Part shown: in pieces, positions 45,566 through 56,209 of the stretch
How the letters are laid out: every line of letters starts with the position of its first letter
How positions within the stretch are numbered: position 1 is the first letter of the stretch
Assembly: GCF_047663525.1 (NCBI RefSeq)
Contig: NC_092600.1
Location: 806,001 to 870,000 of the forward strand
Origin: Anas platyrhynchos
Lineage: Eukaryota > Chordata > Aves > Anseriformes > Anatidae
Direction: 5' to 3'
DNA: 64,000 bases
Notes under the pieces: generated by a model
Told to the model about the DNA's origin: nothing
Seen by the model: only the letters and a program-made list of their open reading frames with translations
The model's database searches: none
Position numbers and translations under genes: made by a program

Positions 45566-45586
45566 TCTAGAATTTAAAATTCTAGA
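45566..45586. repeat. 21-base palindrome with TTCTAGAA core
   Basis: TCTAGAATTT-A-AAATTCTAGA: perfect 10-bp arms around one base. It contains TTCTAGAA, the inverted nTTCnnGAAn unit bound by heat-shock factors, and a second TTCTAGA. It may be a dimeric factor site or a chance A/T palindrome. Confidence 0.88.
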
Positions 45587-47955
45587 TCACTTATGACGTG
45601 ACAATACAAGGAAGCACCAACCAGTGACAATAGCAGCGTTTTGCCTTTTCTGCCAAGAATCTAACGTGCAGGAGGCAGGTGCCACAACAGTGGCAGTGCA
45701 GAGATGATGGAGTCGCAGCTGGCAAAGCTGAAGGTTTCTCAGAAGAAAAGAATTGCAAGCATCCCAAATGCCACTGGGGAAAGCTGGAAAAGCACCACTT
45801 CCTTTCAGATCAAGACAATTTTACTCACATTTTTCAAATAACTCACGTTAGGTTTTTGTTCATCCTTGTTTCTCTCAGAAAGGACAAGTTGCCATCCAGC
45901 ACTATCTGCTCTGGCGCAGGGAGCATTATCTTGCTGTGCAGCCTGTACTGCATTTTCCTAGAGCAGATAAATTAAAGAGGGTTAGTGACTCTGTTATTTA
46001 CATATGTAATGTTTTTGTTTCCACTACACATTCTTTGTCACAAGGCCTAACCAGCCAGGTAATTGCAGATGACGGCTGTTGGCTGTTGTCAGTGTCCAGA
46101 GCCATAACCGACTGCTGGGAAGTACAAGACATAATGAAATGGTCAGTAATTCAACCCCAAACATTTCCTCATAGATAATATGCAGATAAGTCCTGAAGTA
46201 TAAAGCTTTAGGAAAAAATGCCCTGAAGTCAGCCAAAATTACGTTTATCTCACAAAAATATTCCTAGAAATCCTTGCTTACTTATCCAAAAGTTGCATTC
46301 CTTTATAAATTGTTTGTTTGTTTGTTTTGTATACTTCAAGAAAATTCTAACACTTGTTTGTTTGGTTAACTTACGTTATTTGGGTCAAGCCTTTCAGTCA
46401 AGCAGAACTGTTGTGGAACACAGGATGTTTTTTGAGTGACCGTTGTCTCTCTGGCACAGGGGGTGCTTCAGGTGGCAGCGGCCCATCAGTGCTGTCCTCA
46501 GGAGCTCTTGGCTGCCCTGGACTTTCTCCAGGAGCGTGGGAACAAGTTCAGCCAGACATGACTGAGAAGCAGTCCAGAAATATCCTATGGACAGAAGGGA
46601 TAAGGGCAAGGTTGCTGTTTGGGGGCTTTGGACTCGTTCCCATCTGCTGTCAAGGCATCTCCAGCAGGACTAGCATGTAAAGTGAAGGAGGTAAGATCCA
46701 TCTTGTAGAAAACAGAGATGTATAGAATGAAAAAGAACTTTTAACTGTAGTCAGTCTTAATCGGTCACTTCAGTTAATCTCTTCTGTTTGACATGTACCT
46801 GATGATCATTATAGCCTGTTTATTTTATCAGGAGTTTAGCATTGGGAAAGCTCTCTTACAAATATGATTAAAGAAAAGCACAGAATGAAGACCGTAAGCT
46901 AATGCTCTGCTGCTTAGCTGATAGATAAGAAGACAGAATAAATGTTAACTGCAAATTAATACACAACAGATTTTCAGTATATTGTATCCTGATACATCAA
47001 GAAATTTTGCTTGCTTATAGACATGAAATTCACTAGCTTACCACTTGGAAAAAGTAATTGCACTACTCATACTTATTTATACATTTACAGCTTGCTAGAA
47101 ATCATTTCTTTCTCCACCACTCACTCACAGAGCTCTTTGAAGATTTCCTGTTATTTCCGTGTATCAGCAGTACTGTAGTTACTGGGGGAATGTATTCCTG
47201 CAGGGTCCCATAACCACGCAGGAACAGAACCAGAACGATGCAGAACCAAAGTGCTTCTTTCCAGACCCATCCAATGGCCATTACACAACACAAACGAGGA
47301 GAAATAATAATAATACAGTATTAAACACTCAAACGCTTGAATCGAGATTCTTCTTCTTCTGCTAACGAGGTTTCTGTAGGAGGGTCCCTTTGCTTTCGGG
47401 CAGGGTTGCTGTGAGGTTGCAGCCTGGCTTCCCAGGCAGAGGCGAGGCTGGCGCCGTGCCCCGCGGGCCTCCCACGCCTGCCTCCATCTGCCGCCAGCCG
47501 GCCGCTCATGGGGCGACTGCACCGAGCACAGGAAAGATCGAACCTTTGCTGCCCTGAAAAGCACCTAAGTCAGAAGGTGCAAGTCAGAATTTAGCCCTTC
47601 TGCATTCCACAGTAATTAAGGAAACCTTAAAAAAATGAATTTGTCGTCAATTCTGGATGAAATGAGGGATAACAGCTGAAAGTTTCTTTTAATCACAATT
47701 TATTCTCCAAGCAAACTGCAGAAATAAGATTTTTTTCCTGTACAAATAGAACTATTTTTTCTTGCTTTTATTAGAAGCATCAGGAATTGGTTTGAGTGAA
47801 AATTATTATAAAGACCTTAGTTACATCCTTCAAAAAATTTTAATGAAGACTTTCAGAAAAATCAAAACCTTGCTGACTAAAGAGCATGAAGCAGAACATT
47901 TGGGTGAGAAAAATGAGTATCATCCAAGTATTTGGGGAAGAAAGATGATACTGTG
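45587..47955. other. Unique noncoding DNA
   Basis: (GTTT)n of four units at 46312-46328. 46720-47060 is AT-rich and enhancer-like. 47440-47520 is a small CpG-rich patch (CCGCGGGCC, CCGGCCGC). A minus frame of 137 codons (47151-47564) covers it but has no family resemblance. Confidence 0.42.
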
Positions 47956-47991
47956 ACATCCCAATACAAGTATATACAAGTATTGGGATGT
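47956..47991. repeat. Perfect 12-bp inverted repeat enclosing a 10-bp tandem repeat
   Basis: ACATCCCAATAC (47956-47967) pairs exactly with GTATTGGGATGT (47980-47991) across a 12-nt spacer. ATACAAGTAT is tandemly duplicated at 47964-47973 and 47974-47983, so the hairpin tip itself contains the palindrome GTATATAC. The combination suggests a fold-back or template-switch event. Confidence 0.93.
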
Positions 47992-50599
47992 TATATCTGT
48001 AAAAATATATCAATGGCCTAATAAAAAACCCTACATATAAGGGCAGAGTAGGTATTCCCAAAGCATCACAATATATACAATATAATACAGCAGACCGTAT
48101 CTGGCTGTCTGCAGACTAGCAGGAAAGAGGCAGCTGTATATACAGTCACATGAACTTAAGCAAATTAAAAAAAAGACAGAGCAGGATGAAATAGGAAAAG
48201 GACTGCTATGGCTAACACAGATTGAGCAGATAAGAATAGCTCCGGTATCACAACAGTGCTGGAGCAGAACACAAAATGGATGGTGGGGTAAGAAAGTTCA
48301 AATGCCATCTCTAGCAGATGTTAGGAGCTGATTGGGATGTGGGAATTACCCCTTTGGTGGAAAAATCAATACGAAGAGCCAGGAAGGAGGGAATTATTGG
48401 ACCACAGCATCAGAAGAACATAAATTTTCCAGTCCCAGGTAGCCCATCTGTGTTTGATAAATTTCTAATGAGTGTGTCCCTTTGGCTTTGCCAGCACCAC
48501 TGCTTTTATTTATCTCATCTTCAGGGTTGCTTTCCAGGTGATCTGAAAGAAAACAGCGATGATAATTAGTGCACAGTTTGTCTATAACATTTCTTACATT
48601 CAGCTCTCAGAGTGATTGCAAAGTGGCACCATTTCGGCAGAGGGAGAGCTGGGATGGACGCTGGGAGGGAAGGATGGGAGCCAGGACCCGCGCGGCCCAC
48701 ATCCCGCGGAGCTGCCCCGTGCTGTGATGTCTCACCGCACCAGCCTCCATCCTCGTTTCACCTCTCCTGTAGGAATGCTCTGAAAGCTGAAGGGAAGGGC
48801 TGGGCCTGTACCTATCAAAGAGGTAACGTTGTCTTCCGTTCACCCAGCGGTTATGTACCATTTTCCATATTCTGCTCATTTTCCCTGTGAAGTTCGCAAA
48901 GCATCGTGCAGAGCTGCTCACCTATGGCCCTCGGTGTCAGGAAGAACTCCTGGAGCCTGGGCAGAGGAAAAATGGGATCATTAGAAGGTGCGTGCAGGGC
49001 TGCGCTCATGGATTTGCAGCCGTGCTTCTTGTCAGGGACTGGGTTAACTGGAGGCTGTGCTGGGAGGAGGCAAGAGGGATGGCCTCCTGCAATAGGGAGC
49101 AGCAGCACCGTTCAGTACCGCTCTGAGACTGCAAAACGGGGACCCTCCTCCCCTTTTGCCCGTGGTAAGTTGAATGCAGCTTTCCCCATTTCACACAAGG
49201 ATATTAAGAAACAAATTAGCCTAGAAACTTCAATTAGTCGTAATCCCAACGAGGCCCCCGGGAAGAGGTAACCAGGCAAACAAACTTCTTAACATTTCCC
49301 CAGCCAGGCCAGCTGGCAGGACGGCACTCTCCAGAAAATTAATCAAATCAGTTGCCCAGAGAAAATTGCTCAGCCCAGGACCACTTCCTCGTTGTTTACA
49401 GGAACTTCTGCCAGGTGGTGATGTTATTCATGCAGTGCAGGTGAGTGGGAAAATATAAATCATACCAATAACAGTGGGTTTGTACTGCCCCACTAAAGAG
49501 CTTTTGTGCCTTGTAGACTAAGTGGAGCTTTAGTAGCTGCGTAGCTATTTCAGAAAATCAGCGCTGGCAGGACTTTGGCATTTTGTGGTACAACTGATCT
49601 GAATGCTTTGGAGGTTTTGGGGTATCACCTGGAACTTCTAGTGTGAGAAGATTTAAGATCATACACCAACCTAGTGTGCTTTGGCATATTTTATTTATCA
49701 GTTCTCCTGTTCCAAACATGGTGGAGCTAGAGAAAATTACAAATTATCTGTATTTGTCTTGTACAGCAGAAGATCATGGGTACAGAGCTTAGAACCACAA
49801 TAAAACCCCAGGCTGCAAAGTACTGTCCCCTCCCTGGGAACCCCTCTCCAGGTACGTCCCCGCAGTGCACAAGACCCTGTGAGATGGCGATACCTGTGAC
49901 TACTTTTGGCTGTGAGAGTAGTGCTCATCTTTCAAGATGTGACCCAAATGAGAGTGGAGAGGAATGCTGGCTGTAACACAGCTGATAAGGTTTACTCGTG
50001 TACTTTACTGTTTGGGATTTTGCTGGTAATTACTGGAGTGAGATAAAAGTGTTCCAGGAAAAAGAGGGATGGGAGAAAAAAAAAAAATCCAAACTGCAAA
50101 TAAGCAGAGGGGTATCGTAGTTTTACAGATGCACATAATATTGATCAAAATGCCACTTGCACAACCTGGCTGGTACCTCCAAATTATCCAGTTTCCCTGA
50201 GCTTACAGACTGCATAAAATACATTTGATGGAGTCACCAGTTTGTGGATGCAGGAGGCTTAAGAACTGGAGTACAGAACATATACGCCTGATGCCTATAG
50301 AGTATATACATGCCTGAAGCAGGTTATGAGATCAAGAAAGGGAAAGTTATCCATTTCATCAGAGTTACTATTATTAATTTTTATGACTTAGTAGGTGGAA
50401 TCTTCAAAGTAAATCCTGATGCTTTCCGGAGCCCAGCCTGGAGCTGGCACCAGAGCAGCCCTTGGCCCTGGGCGATTGTTAGTGCTTTGTGGTCTCATGT
50501 GCAGAGCTACCATTACTTCTGTCTGAACAAAAGGCACAGATTTTCCTGGCCTTCTCTAACGCTAACCTAGTGCTCCTTTTATACATTTTATATAAGGAT
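47992..50599. other. Unique DNA; candidate element at 49180-49330
   Basis: 48640-48740 is a small CpG-rich patch. 49180-49330 combines CAATTAGTCGTAATCCC (a TAAT core next to a K50-homeodomain TAATCC-type site) with AAATTAATCAAATCA and GTTGTTTACAGG (forkhead-like, about 49390), a plausible enhancer. No gene is recognised. Confidence 0.4.
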
Positions 50600-50674
50600 A
50601 ATAATCCTTGAGCAGGGGCTGGTGTAGACAACTTCCAGACATCCCTTCCAACCTCAGCTGTTCCGTGCCTGTGA
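50600..50674 (+). mobile_element. CR1 LINE 3'-end fragment
   Basis: A short match to the end of CR1: CCTTGAGCAGGGGCTGG, then a diverged GTAGACAACTTCCAGACATCCC corresponding to the usual tag-atgacctccagaggtccc block, then TTCCAACCTCAGCTGTTCCG and TGCCTGTGA in place of the terminal repeat. Only about 75 bases survive, typical of extreme 5' truncation. + orientation. No coding remnant. Confidence 0.8.
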
Positions 50675-51290
50675 GCCCGGGTTTCAATGCGAAGCCGCTC
50701 TTCTCTTCTGCAAGCCGTGGGGACATTACCATGCTGGGTGTGTGTCCTCCTGCAGCTCATTGTGGTGGGGATGAACCACACATTCAGAAAGCACTTAGGT
50801 TCAATTTTAATCTATTCTCTGTAATCATTAACAATGATTTCTAATCGGAATGACATCTACTGATGGATGGTAATAGTTGCCCAGAACTGAAATGGATACT
50901 TACTGAAATCTTTAGTTCAATCCTTATTAAAACATCAGCGACTGCCAATTTTTAATACACATTCTCAATCGTGAAAATTGTTGCTATATGAATTATAATC
51001 AAGCCCTAATATGCCCAACCTAGGACAAAATATATTGGAAAATATATTTAAAGCTATTGCTTGGACTACAGCCTAATACATCTTACCTATAATAATTGCT
51101 TTCTCTGAATAGATTTGGTCACACAAGAAACATTACTGAATTTTAGCAGAGAAAAATGGAAACAAAGAACAGTCTTTTTTCACTCTATTTTTATTTCAGT
51201 GTGCATCAGATCCTGGTTTTATAACTTATTAATGATAAATTGATCTCAGGAGATATTAACTCTGTATTTACAGAGTGTTTAGACATGCTG
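50675..51290. promoter_or_regulatory. AT-rich block (50800-51290), candidate enhancer
   Basis: From 50800, about 490 bases of AT-rich unique DNA with TAATCATTAACAATGATT, TATAATTAT-like strings, CAATCGTGAAAATTG and ATATATTGGAAAATATATTT. Stop-rich, no simple repeats. It begins about 130 bases right of the CR1 stub. Enhancer status is inference. Confidence 0.28.
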
Positions 51291-52387
51291 GGGGCTGTTT
51301 TAAATGTACCAGCTGCTCAGCACTGATTTAAGCACACAGATGTTCCTATTAGCATAACATTCAAATTCGATGCCCTTCTTATCTGCATCCTCCAAGCGCA
51401 CAAAAGCAACAGCAGCCGTAGCGGGGGATGCGTGCAGGAGGAAGCCCCTTCCCCCTCTGCAGCCTGCTCCCAGCTGGGCCTGCGAGGCGATGCTCGGTGC
51501 CATGGTCCCACCGTGGCTCCCTGGTCCCCTCCTGTAGGCGGCTGTCCTGGGGCACCCATGGGCTCCCAGCAGGTGCTCCTGGAACCTGGCACTGGCCCGG
51601 GCTCAGCTCGGTGCAGGCGTGCTTCCTGCTGCTTGCACCGCTCGGGCTGTGCTGTCCTTTGAGGTGCTGCTCGCAGCTCTGTTCTTGCTTTTGCTTTGTG
51701 TTTTAGAGGCAGAGGCTGTAATGGGAACTAATGTGAGTTGTCTTTGAACCAAAGGAACTGCGTGTAATGACAGCAAATTGGTGTCTGGCTCAGTGAATTG
51801 CACGTTACGGAAATGTGCCTGAATCCTTGCCCAGGACTGGGGCTCCACGCAGCTCCTGAAAAGGTCAGGTCCCAGCCTGGCGTGACTCTGCCCTGGCATG
51901 CCCACTGCTGCGGGAGGCAGAGCCATTTCCTCCGCAGCGAGGCAACAGGCGTTTCGCAGCGCTTCTGAATAAGCTCCGAGTTCTCCCAGGTTTCACAGCA
52001 ATCTTCAGAGAAAAAAAAAAAGTTCATTTAACTTTCCTTATTAGCTATTTTTAAAATATGCTTTCTGTGGTTAATCACAATGAAAATTACAGCAATTATG
52101 ACATACATATAAAGTAAATGTTATCACAGGGGCTATAAAGTCTTCATGCAGAGGGCTGCTCGCTCCAGGTAGCAGAGGTGGGAGAAGAACCCTGCGTGTC
52201 TTTCTCATTGTCTTTTGCTATTCCTACACGGTTTTATGGAGAAAGGAATATCTTCTGTTTATTTTCAATCCATCCATGAACAGGAATTTTATTAAATTCC
52301 ACCAGAAAACCTCCCTTTGTTTCAGCCTAAACCCACCACACCTCCATGCTCTAAATAAAGAGCTGGACTTGGAATATTTTAGGCCAA
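51291..52387. other. GC-rich patch then AT-rich unique DNA
   Basis: 51410-51650 is GC-rich and open in several frames on both strands (Pro/Ala/Gly-rich products), with no domain. AT-rich from 52020. An A12-13 run lies at 52009-52021. Confidence 0.42.
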
Positions 52388-52403
52388 TTTTTTTTTTTTT
52401 TTT
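52388..52403. repeat. Poly-T tract (T16)
   Basis: 16 T followed by a G-rich stretch. It could be the reverse-strand A-tail of an old retrocopy, but no source is recognised. Confidence 0.9.
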
Positions 52404-52730
52404 GAGGGGAGGGGGATTAATTCTACCTTCCACTTTTCTTTTTGTTAAACAGCTTTGGTCTCCAGCCACTTTCTTGCTGGGATGTTTTACGTGTACGATT
52501 TTCCACATGTATATTTTTGTTCCTTTTTCCCGGCAGCAGCTTTGAGCAATACCTCGTAGCAGTTGATGCCTGCATTTTAATGCTTTGTGGGCTTAGGCGG
52601 TATGCTTTCAATAATAAGAAGCTTTGCTCAGGAGATCAGGACCATACGAGGAACACAGAAAGGAGAATTGTTTGCTGGCTCCTTGCAGCCCCATAAGAAC
52701 CATCCAGCTCCCCAGTAGAAATATGAAGTA

Positions 52731-52960
52731 ATGCCAGCAACAGAACTGGAAATGGCTTCAAAGTCCAACTCATCTCTTGTCGAAGATGAGGAAAATATTG
52801 CAAAGAAAATATCAAAGGCTCAAGAAGGATTTTCCTAGGCACTTTGTTACAGAAGTCTTTACCACCCCCTGCAGAGGCAGTCAAGACTAATGGGAACATT
52901 AGTACAGCAGAAGACTGCATATCAAAAGAGTCCCTGGAGCAAATAACACCCAGGAACTAG
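52731..52960 (+). other. Two abutting protein-like short frames
   Basis: An ATG at 52731 opens 35 codons to a TAG at 52836-52838, giving a hydrophilic product with SSLVEDEENIAKKISKAQEG. One frame over, 52838-52957 continues openly as GTLLQKSLPPPAEAVKTNGN and onward to a TAG at 52958-52960. The same first frame is also open upstream (about 52606-52702) to a single stop. This is how a decayed coding sequence with one frameshift and two stops would look. A-rich DNA also readily yields Lys/Glu-rich frames, and I recognise no parent protein. Confidence 0.12.
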
Positions 52961-55854
52961 AGCATCACTGGCACTGTACTCCAAACCACCACCCCCTGTC
53001 GCAGAAATGAGTAAAAGGGTCATAAACAGCAGAGACAAAATTTTTGCCTTGTGACTGCAAATAAGCACCCAGCAGAGCTGTTAAAAGTTGCTTGCTGAAG
53101 AGAAAAATATGATTCTTCCAGTTTTATGGGCCATGTTCAGATAGCTCTTACTCCAATGCCATAAATCCAATTTTCACATAGATTAAACAAAAAGCCATCA
53201 CGGGCTCTGCCAAATAACACACGGGGTTGCTGTGCCTCTGCTGCGTGGCGTGCAGCGAGCCCACCCTCATCTGCTCCCACGGCCGGCTCGGCGATGCCCT
53301 GGCACCGTGGTGGCAGTGGTTGGCAGCAGCACTGCAAGGCTTGCCTCGGCCGCTTGCTTCGCAGTAATGCCACCTGCTCTGAGGGGGAGAAATACCACAA
53401 ACACCCCTACACGCACTGCTGGGGCAGACCAGTTCTTGCATAAAGACTTACTTGAATCATTTAAAAAAAAAAAAAAGCAGCTTATAATAGATTTTAAGCT
53501 AAAAATATGGAGCCAGAAGTAGCTTGAGGAATGCCTGATTCCCCTGGAACAGCCCTGAGAGATGTAGCTCTCCAAGGGATGTGGAGACAGGAGCACATGA
53601 ATGCCTCCCGTAGCATTTCTTAGCAATGCAGCCGGTGTATCTCTGTGCCCTGATGGCAGTAGCTCACAGAACGCTTGGGTTCAGCTGTGGTCACAAAGCT
53701 GGGGGTCCTCCCAGGGTCTGGCTGCTGTGCTCCTGGGGAAGGGCTGCTCTGCAAAAAGTGCTTTTCCAGGAGTAGCATTCAACACTGGTGCCCTTCTGGA
53801 AAATCCCAATGTCCTGGCGGGTCTCCCAGGTACTCTGATTTTTGTTGGTATCTTATTAAGTGTGAATAGCAGACTCAAGGCTTACTGATTTGCAAATATT
53901 TAGGAGTATTGTGAATATGTAGTGTGCCGTGCCACATACAATGTGCTGTGTGCCTTGGTTAATGCTAAATGAAAAGAAATGCCCCTGACTAGGTGTTGGA
54001 AATAAATGACCCAAGTTAAGCGATGCAGCGTGAGGTACCTTGGGGCTGTTCCTCACTATAATTAGAGCAAAGATCGGATACCTCAGTCACTCAGCTATCA
54101 ATCTGTGTGTGCTTTTCTTAATTTGGTTTTTATCCTTCAAGACTTTATGAGTACTTCTGAAATGGGACAGGATTTTGTTCTGTACATCCATTGATGGCCA
54201 GTTTGGGAAACTGCTCAGAAGGCAGTGTCCTGCTAGCATGGCAGTCAGTGTAAAATCAATCCCCTGGTCCAACAGAAACAGGGTTGGACTAGTTTTCATT
54301 CTGCATTCCTGGTATTATTTGCTTCTGGTCTGCACGTTTCCATTCCTGTTAGTGATGTCAAGTCTGTGCCAATTTGTTCTTGCTGTGATTGCGGATGCTC
54401 TGTTGTATTTTGTTGGGTGCAAGTATACTCACGAGCAGGCTCCCCTGTGCTTGTCGCAGCATTTAGATTATTTTAAGAGAGGACTTAAAAAAGGCTTTTA
54501 TTTTTATTATTCCTTTTTAATCACATCTACTTGCTGAAATTAACTTTATCATAGTAAAGCGAAGACCAAGATCCCAGGCATGTTAAAATTACCAGAGTTG
54601 GGGGTTTCCTTTGACTTCACAGGAATCAGGCTCCCCCCCAGGATTGTTACAGTTTTGTTCTCAAACCATTTCTCCTAGCTGATGTCTTTGAGGGATTAAT
54701 ACCTGGTTTAAACCTCTGAAAATGCAATGAGGCTGGCTCTGGGCAAGCCACCTTCTGCTGGAAAGCTTTGCAGCATGAGCTGTTTAGATGCCTGCTGTTC
54801 TGTGCCCTCCAGTTCAGCGCTGAATGCTAAACATGTTTTGTTAAAAACAGCGAGCTTGACTGCTTTGGACTTGAATCATATGTGAAAATGGATAGCTAAA
54901 AATAAACGTGTAGAGATTCCTGGAAGCAACATTGGGATGTGGGTGGGAGAGATGGGGAGTACGTTTTTGAGATGTCAACTTTTTCTCACTCAGAAAAATT
55001 TAAATTCTAAAAAAAATCCCGAAACAATATTCAGCATTACGTGTTTGATTTTCCAATGAGAGCATCTCGTTTAGGTGTTAACACATTGAAATTCTTATCG
55101 GGTTCATCCTTAGAACTTTTTTAAACCAGAAGTGAGCAACAATTTCTGAAATTTTCTTTTCGCTTCGCACCAGAAAACATTTTTCCAGAAAAAATCATAG
55201 ATGAGAGAGGCTTGTCACAGCTAAACCTTCATCGCTGTGGTCACAGCTAACAGAGCTGACATTGCCCAGCGCTGAAAGGCTTTGCCACGGAGGTGAGAGG
55301 TGAGGACAAGGCTCTGGGGCTGGCGCTGTCCCCGCGCTGCCCACTCGGCGCAGGGTGCTCGCAGGGCACCGTGCTTCATCGTAGGCTGTAGACCAGGCAT
55401 GACACTTCCATAAATGCTTTATGCTATCTAGATTGTGATTAAGGATTGAGAATAAAGGAAATGCGGACTAATAAAAGCTTTGGTACTGTTGCAGTTCTGT
55501 GCCCACCCATTTTTCCTTCCAGCCTGCCCCAGCGCTGTCACCAGGCCATGCCTTACCTCTGTCTCCGTCTGCCGTAATCTCACCATCAGGACCTCAGCTG
55601 CCTCCCTGCTGATGGCACCGCCTTACATGACACAGGTATTTTCATAACTCCAGTAAAAGCTGCTTATTATTTTACAGGGTGTTTCCAATCTGTTGTCAGA
55701 TTGGTTCCTGGCAGCCTGAGCACAAGCCACTGGCGGCTGGATAGCTTCATGCAAGATTAATGAAGCACAAGGTAAGAGGAAATACAATGCAGAGAGGAGG
55801 TCAGCAAAACTAGTTAATTCCTTAAATAGAGGGAACTTTAACTGCAGCCTGGGA
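52961..55854. other. Unique noncoding DNA
   Basis: A14 run at 53463-53476. GC-rich patches at 53220-53370 and 55270-55380, with the frames over them artefactual. A + frame at 54175-54537 (120 codons) is hydrophobic and T-rich, not recognised. 54980-55200 is AT-rich. Confidence 0.42.
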
Positions 55855-55946
55855 GTGTTATCTTTCTGGAGCTGCACCTAAATGCCAGTTCAACCGAGAA
55901 GTCACACAGGCGCTTGCATTTAGGTGCAGCTCCGGAAAGATAAAAC
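55855..55946. repeat. 31-bp inverted repeat with 30-nt spacer (long hairpin)
   Basis: Left arm 55855-55885 and right arm 55916-55946 are complementary at 29 of 31 positions. The arms share the core GAGCTGCACCTAAATGC on the left and its complement on the right. One of the two differences is TCTGGA versus TCCGGA, a CpG decay that would be a U-G wobble in a + strand RNA; the other is near the base of the stem. The spacer (55886-55915) has no symmetry. It could be a template-switch inverted duplication, a relic of a small inverted-repeat transposon, or a structured RNA. No flanking target-site duplication is evident. Confidence 0.95.
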
Positions 55947-56187
55947 GATCATCGAGTGCGTGGCAGGAGGCATTTCATCTCAACCCAGCCGGGCAGCGCA
56001 CATGCCTCCCGTGGCAGCTGGGTGGGAGTTACAGGCAGCTCCGCGGTCCTACAGCTCTCAGTAGCAGAGAAAGCACTGAGTAAGGGTTGAGAAAAATTAA
56101 TTATGAATTATGGTTAATATTTGTAGTTTCCCTGCAACATATTTAATCTATTGTCACAAAATACACTTAAAAAAAAGTTAAGCTTGC
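55947..56187. other. Unique DNA
   Basis: Short CpG-containing stretch to 56050, then AT-rich. Nothing coding. Confidence 0.4.
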
Positions 56188-56209
56188 TTTTTTTTTTTTT
56201 TTTTTTTTT
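56188..56209. repeat. Poly-T tract (T22)
   Basis: 22 T, the longest A/T homopolymer in the window. To its right the - strand shows no recognisable retrocopy. Confidence 0.9.
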
